Of a stretch of 64,000 bases of DNA, positions 25,568-34,861 are shown in pieces. Both the position numbers and the translations under genes were made by a program. Under the pieces are notes generated by a model. The model had not been told where the DNA came from and made no database searches. It was given only the letters and a program-made list of their open reading frames with translations. Position 1 is the stretch's first letter; every line of letters starts with the position of its first letter. Origin of the DNA: an uncultured Oscillospiraceae bacterium (GTDB lineage Bacteria > Bacillota > Clostridia > Oscillospirales > Ruminococcaceae); assembly GCA_904396495.1 (NCBI GenBank), contig CAJFOJ010000032.1, positions 124,001 to 188,000 on the forward strand, read 5' to 3'.

Positions 25568-25910
25568 GGAGCAAGCCTCCTTTCCTTTGGTTTTCTTGTT
25601 AATATAGTGTAAAGAAAAATGGTATTTGTTTCACCCCAATCAAAATTTTTGGAAAATTTGGAATTTTTATACATGGAATCGTTTTTACTTAAAAAATGAT
25701 CTGTCTATCTTTTTATATTCTTGATCTGAGATAAAAGATTGATTAAATTGAGCATCGGTGTTTTATCCGCGACCGGTCCTCTCGTAAAAAATGCAAAGAG
25801 GCCAACGCAAAACGGCTATCAACAAGAACATGGTATACAGAAAAATTCTGTGAGCCCTTTAGTGACTAAGTTCCTTAACTACTAAAATTTTACGCTATAT
25901 TTCTATAAAA
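25568..25910. other. AT-rich intergenic region, nothing assigned
   Basis: This stretch of about 340 bp separates the lipoprotein and rubrerythrin genes, both on the minus strand. It must hold the lipoprotein promoter, but no strong -35/-10 pair is obvious. No open frame with a ribosome binding site is seen. Confidence 0.4.
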
Positions 25911-25946
25911 CAATAGCCCGCAGGTTTGCATAACCTACGGGCTGTT
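25911..25946. terminator. Terminator of the Fur-like/rubrerythrin operon
   Basis: AGCCCGCAGGTT (25914-25925) pairs with AACCTACGGGCT (25932-25943) with one wobble; on the minus strand it is followed by a T-rich run. Confidence 0.8.
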
Positions 25947-25958
25947 TACTTATAGCTT

Positions 25959-26495
25959 TTAATAGTTTTCGGCGCGAACTTGGAAGTAGGCCTGGGGATG
26001 AGCACAAACGGGACAAATCTCAGGGGCCTTTTTGCCGATGACAATGTGACCGCAGTTAGAGCATTGCCAGATGGTATCTCCATCCTTGGAGAAGACCAAT
26101 CCGTTTTCCACATTGGAGAGAAGCTTTAAATACCGCTCCTCATGCTCTTTTTCTATTTTTGCTACTTCCTCAAAGAGAAATGCGATGTGGTCGAATCCTT
26201 CTTCCCTAGCCTCTTTAGCAAAAGTGGCGTACATATCAGTCCACTCGTAATTTTCGCCGGCAGCCGCGTCTTTTAAGTTGGTTGCAGTGTCGGGAATCCC
26301 GTCGTGCAGCAACTTAAACCAGATTTTTGCATGTTCTTTTTCGTTGTTGGCGGTCTCCTCAAAGAGGGCGGCAATCTGGACATATCCGTCTTTTTTCGCT
26401 TTGGAAGCATAATAGGTGTATTTGTTTCTCGCCTGGGATTCGCCTGCAAATGCAGCCTGAAGATTGGCTTCTGTTTTAGACCCTTTCAAGTTCAT
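25959..26495 (-). CDS. rbr: Rubrerythrin
   Basis: A 178-residue cytoplasmic peroxide-reducing protein of anaerobes. The N-terminal four-helix domain carries the di-iron ligands in the AGESQA, NNEKEH (51-55) and KIEKEH (113-118) segments. The C-terminal rubredoxin domain has the FeCys4 site Cys145, Cys148, Cys161 and Cys164. The ATG at 26495 has GAGGAGG eight bases upstream; the open frame extends further but overlaps the regulator gene. It follows a Fur-family gene by 55 bp and is probably transcribed with it, an arrangement known for peroxide defence in clostridia. Confidence 0.95.
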   Translation of the reverse strand: MNLKGSKTEANLQAAFAGESQARNKYTYYASKAKKDGYVQIAALFEETANNEKEHAKIWFKLLHDGIPDTATNLKDAAAGENYEWTDMYATFAKEAREEGFDHIAFLFEEVAKIEKEHEERYLKLLSNVENGLVFSKDGDTIWQCSNCGHIVIGKKAPEICPVCAHPQAYFQVRAENY

Positions 26496-26550
26496 GTCAA
26501 TATCCTCCTCAATTGTCAATATTTGTTTCATCCGACGTCGGATGACATGG

Positions 26551-26961
26551 TCAGTGTTTGATAGAGCCAATAATATTCACGTCCACCCGTTTTAAATCCA
26601 CCCCTTTGATGGGATGCTCTTGAAAATACTGGTTGATGAGATCCAAAAGCTCCTTGCCGTCATAATCCTGCACCTCGCGGGTATCGCAGTCGCAGACATG
26701 GATATGATCATAGGTATTGACATCATAAATTACCGGTTCTCCCGCGGTGTTAATCTTCATGATGACATTTTTCTTTTCAAAGGTGTTTAGGATATTATAG
26801 GCGGTTGCGACTGTCAGGTTGATGTTGCGCTCTTTGAGGGCTGCCAGAACATCGTCCACCGTGACGTGGGTATTCAATTCTTTTAAAACCCGCAAAACGT
26901 CTAGCCGCTGCTGGGTTACCTGAATCCCATTCTGTTTGAGAATTGCTTTTAGATTTTCCAT
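26551..26961 (-). CDS. Fur/PerR-family regulator lacking the structural zinc cysteines
   Basis: A 136-residue Fur-superfamily protein: winged-helix DNA-binding half ([20 protein letters not shown], then [17 protein letters not shown]) and a C-terminal dimer half with the metal segment YDHIHVCDC (His86, His88). Typical PerR and Fur proteins have two CxxC pairs for a structural zinc; here only Cys90 and Cys92 are present and no second pair follows. A redox- or metal-sensing variant is possible. The linked rubrerythrin points to peroxide response. AGGTGG precedes the ATG, and an AT-rich palindrome overlies the -10 box, so the gene probably represses itself. Confidence 0.9.
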   Translation of the reverse strand: MENLKAILKQNGIQVTQQRLDVLRVLKELNTHVTVDDVLAALKERNINLTVATAYNILNTFEKKNVIMKINTAGEPVIYDVNTYDHIHVCDCDTREVQDYDGKELLDLINQYFQEHPIKGVDLKRVDVNIIGSIKH

Positions 26962-26982
26962 AAAACCACCTAATTTAGAATT

Positions 26983-27022
26983 ACTATAATCTTATTATAA
27001 GAGAAGGACATTCATTTGTCAA
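26983..27022 (-). promoter_or_regulatory. Promoter and likely Fur-type operator
   Basis: Minus strand TTGACA (27022-27017), 17-bp spacer, TATAAT (26999-26994). The palindrome ATAAT-CTT-ATTAT covers the -10 box. It resembles a Per box (ATAAT-N-ATTAT) but has a three-base centre instead of one. Confidence 0.65.
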
Positions 27023-27197
27023 GCGGGGATGATAAATTTTAATTGATACAAAGAAGCAGCGTATTTGAACAATTAAGAAAAAACTGCCATTTTTTTGATG
27101 TAATAAAAAATAGCAGGGTTGAAAGAATAGTAGGTGTATCTTTGTAATCTTAAAACTACTTTTAGGCGGCCATGCCGTTAGAAAGGCGTGATTTATC

Positions 27198-27635
27198 ATG
27201 AAAGTATCAAAGCAAGAATACAGTGAGATGACAAAACAGGCGTCTCACAATACCAAAAGCTATTTTACCATTCCCATGGCATTTTTGATAGGAGGTCTCA
27301 TCTGTGTTTTAGGTCAAGCACTGATCTTCCTATATCAGTATTGGGGGATGAGTAGTGAAAAGGCAGCTTCTTTTGCTTCTATTACCCTGGTTCTTCTCAG
27401 CGCGCTCGCCACCGGTTTTGGTATTTACGACAAACTTGCAAAACACGCGGGGGCGGGTACGCTGGTACCTATCACAGGGTTTGCCAACGCAGTTGTATCG
27501 CCTGCGCTGGAGTTTAAAAGCGAGGGACTCATTTTGGGGCTTGGTGCGAAATTATTTACCATAGCAGGGCCGGTGATTGTCTACGGCGTTGCGGCTTCGG
27601 TGCTCTACGGCCTAATTTATTTCTTCTTTTTGTAG
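27198..27635 (+). CDS. spoVAC: Stage V sporulation protein AC
   Basis: A 145-residue membrane protein that forms part of the SpoVA channel for loading calcium dipicolinate into the forespore and releasing it at germination. It begins with a short polar N-terminus (KVSKQEYSEMTKQASHNTKS), followed by about four membrane helices; the PITGFANAVVSPALEFKSEGLILGLG block is the family signature. The ATG has only a weak upstream AAAGG. It starts the spoVAC-spoVAD-spoVAE set, which in bacilli is forespore-specific (sigma-G); no sigma-G promoter could be assigned with confidence. Confidence 0.94.
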   Translation: MKVSKQEYSEMTKQASHNTKSYFTIPMAFLIGGLICVLGQALIFLYQYWGMSSEKAASFASITLVLLSALATGFGIYDKLAKHAGAGTLVPITGFANAVVSPALEFKSEGLILGLGAKLFTIAGPVIVYGVAASVLYGLIYFFFL

Positions 27636-27684
27636 TCACAAAATGAAAAGGCCTTAAAAATTTTTTCCGGAAAGGAATGAAAAT

Positions 27685-28716
27685 ATGTCGAAAAAATTAG
27701 GTAGAAGCACGATCCAGATGGAGAATGCCCCGGTAATCCGGGCATCGGCTGCGGTCGTGGGTAAAAAAGAAGGAGAAGGCCCGTTAAAAGAAGAATTTGA
27801 CCTTATCAACAATGATACCTCCTTTAACCAGGAAACCTGGGAAAAAGCCGAGAGCGAAATGGTCAGGGAAGCGGTGCAGACCGCTTTACAGAAAGCGTCA
27901 ATTACCTCTAACGACGTAGAGTTTATCTTTGGCGGCGACCTATTAAACCAGTGTATCGGTTCTACTTATGGGCTACGGGATTTTAGGATTCCTTTTGTTG
28001 GCATGTACGGCGCTTGTTCCACTATGGCGGAAAGCCTCGCCATGGCATCAATCTTTGTGGATAACCACCTGGCAAACAACGCTGTGGCGGTCACTTCCTC
28101 CCATTTCTGTTCGGCGGAACGGCAATTTCGGTTCCCATTAGAATACGGTGGACAACGTCCTCCCACGGCTCAGTGGACGGCAACGGCATCTGGGGCTGCC
28201 ATTGTCGGGACCGAAGAAGTGAGCGGTATAAATGTCTATGTCCGTTCAGTCTGCATGGGAACAATCGAAGACCTTGGCATTACCGATGCCAACAATATGG
28301 GCGCCGCTATGGCTCCAGCGGCTGCATCCACCATCAAGACTTTTTTGGAGGACTCGAAAACAAAACCCTCCGACTACGATTTGATTTTGTCTGGAGACTT
28401 AGGTCAGGTGGGGCGGGATTTGCTGCTGGAGCTTTTGCTCAAGGAAAATATCAGCATTTCACAGCAGCACAATGACTGCGGCTTGCTGCTGTACGATCTG
28501 GAGAGCCAGGACGTCCACGCTGGTGGGTCAGGCTGTGGCTGCTCTGCCTCGGTGCTCTGTTCCCATATCCTACGGCGGATGCGGGCAGGAGAACTGAATG
28601 AGGTCCTGTTTATGGCTACCGGCGCTTTGATGTCCCCCACCTCTGTCCAACAGGGAGAGAGCATTCCAGGAATTGCTCACCTTGTCCACCTCTCCACCAG
28701 AAAAGGAGGAATTTAG
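27685..28716 (+). CDS. spoVAD: Stage V sporulation protein AD
   Basis: A 343-residue thiolase-fold protein that binds dipicolinic acid directly. Family blocks are visible: GDLLNQCIGSTYGLRDFRIPF, GMYGACSTMAESLAMAS, FCSAERQFRFPLEYGGQRPP and the C-terminal GGSGCGCSASVLCSHIL. The start follows GGAAAGGAATG. It lies 49 bp after spoVAC and two bases before spoVAE. Length is normal. Confidence 0.96.
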   Translation: MSKKLGRSTIQMENAPVIRASAAVVGKKEGEGPLKEEFDLINNDTSFNQETWEKAESEMVREAVQTALQKASITSNDVEFIFGGDLLNQCIGSTYGLRDFRIPFVGMYGACSTMAESLAMASIFVDNHLANNAVAVTSSHFCSAERQFRFPLEYGGQRPPTAQWTATASGAAIVGTEEVSGINVYVRSVCMGTIEDLGITDANNMGAAMAPAAASTIKTFLEDSKTKPSDYDLILSGDLGQVGRDLLLELLLKENISISQQHNDCGLLLYDLESQDVHAGGSGCGCSASVLCSHILRRMRAGELNEVLFMATGALMSPTSVQQGESIPGIAHLVHLSTRKGGI

Positions 28717-28718
28717 CG

Positions 28719-29084
28719 ATGTTTATGGATTTTTTGAAGGCTTTTCTTGTGGGTGGCGCTATCTGTGCCGTCGGCCAAGTTCTCATTGACTATACAAAGC
28801 TCACACCGGCGCGAATTCTCGTTTCCTTTGTGGTGGCGGGCGTGGTACTGGGGGCGCTGGGATGGTACCAGCCCCTGGTGGATTTTGCAGGGGCGGGGGC
28901 TTCTGTGCCGTTGACCGGTTTTGGCAACCTGCTTGCCAAAGGTGTACGGGAGGCGGTGGGAAAGGATGGTCTTTTGGGTGTTCTAACTGGTGGTTTGACG
29001 GCAACGGCGGGCGGTATTACGGCTGCTATGATCTTCGGATTGATCGTCGCGCTTATCTTCCGCCCAAAAGATAAGGGAGATTGA
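28719..29084 (+). CDS. spoVAE: Stage V sporulation protein AE (SpoVAEb type)
   Basis: A 121-residue integral membrane protein with about four helices. It shares the VPLTGFGNLLAKGVREAVGKDGLLG loop with SpoVAC, the core pattern of this family. Its ATG is two bases after the spoVAD stop, and its AAAGGAGG lies inside spoVAD, so translation is coupled. A terminator follows. The set lacks spoVAA, AB and AF, as is usual in Clostridia. Confidence 0.94.
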   Translation: MFMDFLKAFLVGGAICAVGQVLIDYTKLTPARILVSFVVAGVVLGALGWYQPLVDFAGAGASVPLTGFGNLLAKGVREAVGKDGLLGVLTGGLTATAGGITAAMIFGLIVALIFRPKDKGD

Positions 29085-29091
29085 CAGAGTG

Positions 29092-29121
29092 AAAGTCCCA
29101 CCGACAGGTGGGGCTTTTTTG
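29092..29121 (+). terminator. Terminator of spoVACDE
   Basis: AAGTCCCACC pairs with GGTGGGGCTT (one G-U pair) followed by TTTTTT. Confidence 0.85.
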
Positions 29122-29277
29122 TGAGGACAATTTCAGTTATGGCAAGGAGAAAACAAACAGAGTACTTTTGAGTTTTGGTTGTGATAATTTTCTTCATTGT
29201 TGGGAAAATAAATGAAAAGAGCGTCGATTACACTACGATTTTTCCCAAAAAATTATGAGCAGAAAGCGGGGAAAAAG

Positions 29278-30261
29278 ATGGTTAAATATATTGTAAAACG
29301 ACTATTATACGTCGTTTTTGTCTTTTTTATCGTCTCCATTATCATGTTTGGGGTCTATAAGATGATCCCCGGTGACCCGGCGCGGATGATGCTCGATTCG
29401 TCCATCTCATCGGTGGACCCGGAGCGGTATGAAGCCATGTATCAGGCAGCCCGAGAGCGGTTGGGGCTCGACAAGCCGTTGCCGGTTCAGTATATCAGTT
29501 GGATTACCAACATGCTGAGAGGCGACTTCGGGTATTCCTCTCAATACAGGGTACCGGTATCCCAACTCATCAAGGAGCCAATGCTCAACACCATCAAGCT
29601 CAATGTGGTGAGCCTGATATTGGTATTTGCCATTACTATCCCACTTGGAATCGCCACCGCCGTTAAAAAATATTCGGCCTTTGACAACGCGGTGCAGGTG
29701 GGGACAGTGGTGGGATATAGCCTTCCGAGCTTTGTCATCTCCCTCTTGATGATTTTTCTCTTTGCGGTACAGCTCCCCATTTTCCCCATCAGCGGCGTCA
29801 ACAGCCCCGGATTTTCTGGAACCGGATGGGAGCGATTTTTGGATACCGCCTACCACATGTGCCTGCCGGTGCTGGTCATGACGTTGAGTTCCCTGGGGGG
29901 AATAACAAGGTATGTCCGCAGCGCTATGATCGACGTGCTCCAGATGGATTATATCCGCACTGCCCGGGCAAAAGGCCTGCCTCAAAAGGTAGTCATCTAT
30001 TCTCATGCCTTTCGAAATGCCCTCATCCCCGTCGTCACCATCCTAACCAGCTGGTTTGTGGGGATATTTGGCGGTTCGGTGGTTATTGAATCCATTTTTC
30101 AGTGGAACGGTATGGGCAAAGTGATGATTGACGGGCTCAGGCAGTTGGATTTCATGGTGGTACTGGCTATGCAGATGTTTTATGTGGTAATCACCTTGCT
30201 CGGAAACCTGATTATGGATTTGGGGTATTCCCTGGTTGACCCGAGGGTAAAATTGAGTTGA
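29278..30261 (+). CDS. oppB: Peptide-type ABC transporter permease, OppB/DppB family
   Basis: A 327-residue inner-membrane permease. VKYIVKRLLYVVFVFFIVSI is the usual first helix, followed by IPGDPARMML at the start of the external loop. The cytoplasmic coupling (EAA) loop reads DYIRTARAKGLPQKVVIYSH, and VDPRVKL ends the protein as in DppB. The start at 29278 is preferred because GGGGA lies seven bases before it; the longer frame has no family similarity. It pairs with the unusual OppC-type gene 28 bp downstream. No substrate-binding protein gene lies before it, although oppA/dppA is usually found there. Confidence 0.94.
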   Translation: MVKYIVKRLLYVVFVFFIVSIIMFGVYKMIPGDPARMMLDSSISSVDPERYEAMYQAARERLGLDKPLPVQYISWITNMLRGDFGYSSQYRVPVSQLIKEPMLNTIKLNVVSLILVFAITIPLGIATAVKKYSAFDNAVQVGTVVGYSLPSFVISLLMIFLFAVQLPIFPISGVNSPGFSGTGWERFLDTAYHMCLPVLVMTLSSLGGITRYVRSAMIDVLQMDYIRTARAKGLPQKVVIYSHAFRNALIPVVTILTSWFVGIFGGSVVIESIFQWNGMGKVMIDGLRQLDFMVVLAMQMFYVVITLLGNLIMDLGYSLVDPRVKLS

Positions 30262-30289
30262 TGATAAAAAATCTTGAAAGGAAGGTCGG

Positions 30290-32158
30290 ATGTGCGATGA
30301 AAAAGAGGATTCAGCGCTGTATGCCGGCCGTGGTGGCAAGATGAAGGAAGAAAATCAAAAATCCCGGGCGAGCGGTTTGGGCAACACCTTTCGTCAGCTT
30401 TTTATGGGTGCTAACAACGTCCACACCTCGGTTATGGACGAAGAGCAGATGCAAAGTCCCTTCCGCACTATCATCCGAAATTTTTTGGGCAACAAAATCG
30501 CCATGGCGGGGCTTATCGTCTTTCTGTTTATCCTGCTTTCCTGCTTTATTCTGGCAGCGGTTTTTAACCTGGATACCTCCTTTCAGGATGTGACCCAGCA
30601 GAATATCAGTCCGGGATTTAATATGCTGAACGTTCCCAACAGCCTGCAAAAAAACGTTAAGCAAATTGATGTGGGTGCGACTTACAGCATTGGGCTCGAC
30701 AACGACGGCAAGGTGTACCTCTGGGGGAAGATGGATTCAAAACTCAAACAAATCCCCGACAATATGGGGAAAATCACACAGGTCTCCGCCGGACAAAATC
30801 ACGTGCTGGCCCTGTCGGAAGACAATGAAGTCTACACCTGGGGGAACAACCGGTTTACCTTGGATAAAATCCCCTATGAGGTAAAAAGTCTCGGCAAGAT
30901 CAAGCAGGTGGAGGCGGGCTATCAGGTTTCCATTGTTTTGTCGGAGGACGGGAGGATGGTTTCCTGGGGCAATGAAAACCTTTTGGATATTTCCCTTACG
31001 GAGTATCAGGGAACTATCGATCAGTTGGTTTCCAACGGAGTGACAGTGTTAGGCCTTACAAAAAGCGGTGAAGTGGTGTCCATGTCCACCAAACCCAGCC
31101 CCTTTTCCCGGATTCCAGAGGAAATCCAGGGGCATGTCGTCGATCTTGCGTCCGCCGACACGGCTGCCATCGCCCTCACCGACGATGGGAAAGTCCACGT
31201 CTGGGGAAACACCCAATACGGCCTCAACGTCTTACCCGAAGAGCTACAAGGGCAAAAAATCACGGATATTGCTGCCGGGCGATACCATTTTGTCGCTGTC
31301 ACCAAAGAGGGAAAGGTTTACTCCTGGGGGCGGAACAACTATCATCAAACTGATGTACCCACCTCTCTTGAAAAAGGCAAAACGGTTGCAGTGTATGCCG
31401 GTACCTACCAAAACTATGCGGTAGACGAAAACGGAAGGGCCACCACCTGGGGGCTAAAGGGGTATTTGATGGGCACCGACGGGCTGGGGCGCGATGTTTT
31501 TTCCCGCCTGGTTACCGGCGGAAGGATGACGTTGACCATCGGCGCCATCGCCGTCATTATTTCCACCTTAATCGGCATCATTGTAGGCGGTTTTTCCGGC
31601 TATTACGGCGGAAAAATCGACAATCTACTCATGCGTTTTGCGGAGATTGTCGGCTCTATTCCTTTTTTGCCTCTGGCAATGATTCTTTCCGCCCTACTGG
31701 GGAACAGGGTCTCAGAACTGGGGCGGATTTCGATGATTATGGTTATCTTGGGTGTACTCAGTTGGCCTGGGCTTGCGAGGCTCGTCCGCGGACAGATTTT
31801 GGCAGAGCGGGAAAAGGAATTCGTCACCGCAGCTAAGGCCATGGGCATCCGGGAAATCACCATTATCTTCCGCCACATCATCCCCAATGTACTCACTGTT
31901 GTTATCGTCAACGCGACGCTCAATTTTGCCTCTGCATTGCTCACTGAATCGGCCCTGTCGTTTTTGGGGTTCGGCGTGGTGGAGCCAAACCCCACTTGGG
32001 GCAACATGCTAACCGGGTCCCAATCCTCCACCGTCATTTCAGATTATTGGTGGAGGTGGGTATTCCCGTCCCTTGCGCTGAGCTTTGCCACCATCAGCAT
32101 CAACTTAATCGGAGACGGATTGCGGGACGCCATCGACCCCAAATCAGCGGAACGTTAA
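30290..32158 (+). CDS. oppC: OppC/DppC-type ABC permease with an inserted seven-repeat RCC1 propeller
   Basis: A 622-residue protein, about twice the usual OppC length (about 300). Residues 60-92 give the normal cytoplasmic lead-in and first membrane helix (AGLIVFLFILLSCFILAAVF). Residues 395-622 are a normal OppC body: GTDGLGRDVFSRLVTGGRMT, further helices, the coupling loop FVTAAKAMGIREITIIFRH (about 511-529) and a DAIDPKS end. Between them, residues about 122-390 form seven units of the RCC1 type, each about 38 residues with the pattern AG.....AL..DG.VY.WG.N (tryptophan-glycine at about 145, 184, 226, 305, 346 and 387; unit four is degenerate). Seven units make a closed propeller. The loop lies outside the membrane in this family. 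GGAAGG precedes the ATG. Confidence 0.93.
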   Translation: MCDEKEDSALYAGRGGKMKEENQKSRASGLGNTFRQLFMGANNVHTSVMDEEQMQSPFRTIIRNFLGNKIAMAGLIVFLFILLSCFILAAVFNLDTSFQDVTQQNISPGFNMLNVPNSLQKNVKQIDVGATYSIGLDNDGKVYLWGKMDSKLKQIPDNMGKITQVSAGQNHVLALSEDNEVYTWGNNRFTLDKIPYEVKSLGKIKQVEAGYQVSIVLSEDGRMVSWGNENLLDISLTEYQGTIDQLVSNGVTVLGLTKSGEVVSMSTKPSPFSRIPEEIQGHVVDLASADTAAIALTDDGKVHVWGNTQYGLNVLPEELQGQKITDIAAGRYHFVAVTKEGKVYSWGRNNYHQTDVPTSLEKGKTVAVYAGTYQNYAVDENGRATTWGLKGYLMGTDGLGRDVFSRLVTGGRMTLTIGAIAVIISTLIGIIVGGFSGYYGGKIDNLLMRFAEIVGSIPFLPLAMILSALLGNRVSELGRISMIMVILGVLSWPGLARLVRGQILAEREKEFVTAAKAMGIREITIIFRHIIPNVLTVVIVNATLNFASALLTESALSFLGFGVVEPNPTWGNMLTGSQSSTVISDYWWRWVFPSLALSFATISINLIGDGLRDAIDPKSAER

Positions 32159-32182
32159 CCCTGTTGGAAAGGAGAAAGTTAC

Positions 32183-33190
32183 ATGGCATTGTTAAAGCTC
32201 ATCGACCTGCATACCTTTTTTGACACCAAAAAAGGCACCGTCAAGGCGGTCAACGGAGTCTCCTATTCGGTGGACGCAGGCAAGACGCTGGGGGTCGTGG
32301 GGGAGAGTGGAAGCGGCAAAAGTGTTTCTGCCATGAGTATCCTCCGATTACTGGACGGCAACGGCAGGATCGACAGCGGGGAAATCCTTTTCGATGGGAA
32401 AAATCTCGTGGATATCCCCATGGAGGAGATGTTAAAAATCAGAGGCAACGAAATATCGGTTATCTTTCAGGAGCCGATGACAAGCCTCAACCCTGTTTTC
32501 ACTATTGAGCGGCAAATCAGCGAGGCATTTTTAATTCATCAGGACATCAGCAAAAAGGAGGCGGCCAAACAATCGGTGGAAATGCTCCGGGCGGTGAAAA
32601 TTCCCAACCCGGAGAATGTGGCCAAACAATATCCACATCAGCTTTCCGGCGGAATGAGGCAGCGGGTGATGATCGCTATGGCGCTGGCCTGTAAACCAAA
32701 GCTTTTAATCGCCGACGAACCTACCACCGCCCTCGACGTAACCATTCAGGCACAGATTCTAAAGCTGATGAACGAGCTCAAAAAAGAACAGGGAACCAGC
32801 ATCCTCTTTATCACTCATGACTTGGGGGTGATAAACGAAATGGCCGACGATGTGGCGGTCATGTACTGCGGACAGGTGGTAGAAATGGCGCCGGTCAAAA
32901 TGATTTTTGGCGGGAGTATCTATTCCCACCCCTATACCGAAGGGTTATTATCCTCAATTCCCAGGCTGGATACACCGCCGGGAGTCCGACTGGAGGCAAT
33001 CCCAGGCTCGGTTCCTCATCCACTTAATTTGCCGGAGGGGTGTAAGTTCGCTCCACGCTGCAAATACGCTACTGCCCAGTGTGTGAGCCGGGAACCGGAT
33101 TTAGTTCAAATAGAGCCGAATCATTGGGTTCGCTGTTACTATGCTGAGAAGGAAAAACGTTGGACAAAACATAATGACCGCCCCGATTAA
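32183..33190 (+). CDS. oppD: Peptide-type ABC transporter ATP-binding protein, OppD/DppD family
   Basis: A 335-residue cytoplasmic ATPase of normal length. Walker A is GESGSGKS (near residue 40), the Q-loop FQEPMTSLNPVF, the signature LSGGMRQRVMIAMAL, Walker B LLIADEPTTALD and the switch His in FITHDLG. The C-terminal oligopeptide domain has HPYTEGLLSSIP and the conserved cysteine cluster GCKFAPRCKYATAQC, which in this family can hold an iron-sulphur site. AAAGGAGAAAG precedes the ATG. It is the unmodified partner of the enlarged OppF-type ATPase. Confidence 0.95.
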   Translation: MALLKLIDLHTFFDTKKGTVKAVNGVSYSVDAGKTLGVVGESGSGKSVSAMSILRLLDGNGRIDSGEILFDGKNLVDIPMEEMLKIRGNEISVIFQEPMTSLNPVFTIERQISEAFLIHQDISKKEAAKQSVEMLRAVKIPNPENVAKQYPHQLSGGMRQRVMIAMALACKPKLLIADEPTTALDVTIQAQILKLMNELKKEQGTSILFITHDLGVINEMADDVAVMYCGQVVEMAPVKMIFGGSIYSHPYTEGLLSSIPRLDTPPGVRLEAIPGSVPHPLNLPEGCKFAPRCKYATAQCVSREPDLVQIEPNHWVRCYYAEKEKRWTKHNDRPD

Positions 33191-33241
33191 AGGGCGGAAA
33201 ACATAGATGATGACAGGCGGCAATCCGCCGGGAGGACTGTT

Positions 33242-34861
33242 ATGGAGCAAAAAAAGGTGTTGCTGAGAATCTCAAACCTCAAACAGTATTTTCCGCTAAA
33301 AAAACATTCACTGAAAGATAAGGAACCCCTTTATGTCAAAGCAAACGACGGCATTTCGCTGGAGATTTACGAAGGGGAGACCTTTGGACTGGTAGGAGAA
33401 TCGGGTTGCGGCAAATCCACCTTTGGGAGAACGCTTTTGCAGCTCTACCGCCAGACCGATGGGAAAACCATGTATTATGGCCGCTCTCTCGACGACTTGG
33501 CGCCTCATTATGTCCAAGACATCCTCAAAAACCTTCCACAGCGAAAAGCAGAAATGGAAAAGCTTCGAGAGCGGTTTAACAAACTGGACGCCGAGTACCA
33601 AGCCCTTTCTGAGGAAGAGAAAATCCATCGCCACGATGAGCGGCAGCGAACCAAAAAGGAGGCGGACGATGCCTTCCTCGACTTGGCGCAACTTGTGGGA
33701 GGACTGCTGATCGCGGATGATTTAGAAGCCGTGTCCGCCCTTTTTATGGAAGGTTACCGCATTGCCGCCCAGATCCGACATAAGCGGGGAGAGCAGTCTC
33801 AACTCCAATTAGACGCGGATATCTTAGCTGACACTGTAAAACGGCGAAGTGATGTGGGGAAAGATATTTCTTCGGCGAAGAATCGACTCCGGGTGCTGGA
33901 ATCACGAATCGAACAGAAAAAAAACGAAATCCGAGAGCTTCAAAAAGCGCTGGAAAGTGAGAAATACGCTATCGAAAAGTTCAGGGATCAATATCGAGAC
34001 GACCCTCGATACAAGGAGTACGACCATTTCCGGGACGACGGCATCGATTTGGCAAAATTAACTTACCGGGAAATGCGGCTCTTGCGGAAAGATTTGCAGC
34101 TTATTTTCCAGGATCCTTATTCCTCCCTCAATCCCCGCATGACAGTGGGGCAAATCATAGGGGAGGGGCTTTTGGCACATCGCTATTACAAAAAAGATGA
34201 CAATAGAATGCAAAACGCGGTCATGAAGGTCATGGAGGAGTGCGGCCTCGCACCGTATATGATTCACCGGTATCCTCATCAGTTCTCCGGCGGGCAGCGG
34301 CAGCGCATCGGTATTGCCCGGTCGTTGGCACTAAAACCCAAATTTGTGGTCTGCGATGAAGCGGTATCAGCGTTAGATGTTTCTATACAGTCCCAAGTGA
34401 TTAACCTTTTGCTTGATTTAAAGGAAAAGGAACATCTCACCTATCTGTTTATCTCCCACGATTTAAGCGTCGTCAAATACATCAGCGACCGGATCGGCGT
34501 TATGTATTTGGGGGTTATCGTGGAACTAGCCCCTTCTGCCGATATCTTTTTAAATCCCCGGCATCCCTATACCGAGGCACTCTTGTCGGCTATTCCCACT
34601 ACCGATCAAGGAGAGAAAAAGGAGGCCATTTTGTTAAATGGGGATATCCCCAGCCCGGTAAAACCACCAAAAGGCTGTAAATTCCACACTCGCTGCCCCT
34701 ATGCGACAAAAATTTGTAAGGAAGCGACACCTGCCCTCTTAGAAGCTGCTCCAGGCCATTTCGTCGCCTGCCATCATCAGAGCGATCCGGATGTGCTGTC
34801 CATGTCCCACAAGGTGTCTGTTCAAAATCAGCCTAAAGCGTCGAGAAAGGACGAAACCTAA
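33242..34861 (+). CDS. oppF: OppF/DppF-type ATP-binding protein with a coiled-coil insertion
   Basis: A 539-residue ATPase; the family is normally about 320. Walker [10 protein letters not shown] is at 52-60, the Q-loop [12 protein letters not shown] at 289-300, the signature FSGGQRQR at 348-355 and Walker B with CDEAVSALD at 371-379. The C-terminal [12 protein letters not shown] and [15 protein letters not shown] blocks are intact. Between the second beta strand and the Q-loop, residues about 84-270 are extra. They are highly charged, rich in Glu, Lys, Arg and Gln with heptad-like spacing ([40 protein letters not shown]), so two helices of a coiled-coil hairpin are likely. The insertion lies near the ATPase-permease contact side. 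GGGAGG precedes the ATG. Confidence 0.93.
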   Translation: MEQKKVLLRISNLKQYFPLKKHSLKDKEPLYVKANDGISLEIYEGETFGLVGESGCGKSTFGRTLLQLYRQTDGKTMYYGRSLDDLAPHYVQDILKNLPQRKAEMEKLRERFNKLDAEYQALSEEEKIHRHDERQRTKKEADDAFLDLAQLVGGLLIADDLEAVSALFMEGYRIAAQIRHKRGEQSQLQLDADILADTVKRRSDVGKDISSAKNRLRVLESRIEQKKNEIRELQKALESEKYAIEKFRDQYRDDPRYKEYDHFRDDGIDLAKLTYREMRLLRKDLQLIFQDPYSSLNPRMTVGQIIGEGLLAHRYYKKDDNRMQNAVMKVMEECGLAPYMIHRYPHQFSGGQRQRIGIARSLALKPKFVVCDEAVSALDVSIQSQVINLLLDLKEKEHLTYLFISHDLSVVKYISDRIGVMYLGVIVELAPSADIFLNPRHPYTEALLSAIPTTDQGEKKEAILLNGDIPSPVKPPKGCKFHTRCPYATKICKEATPALLEAAPGHFVACHHQSDPDVLSMSHKVSVQNQPKASRKDET

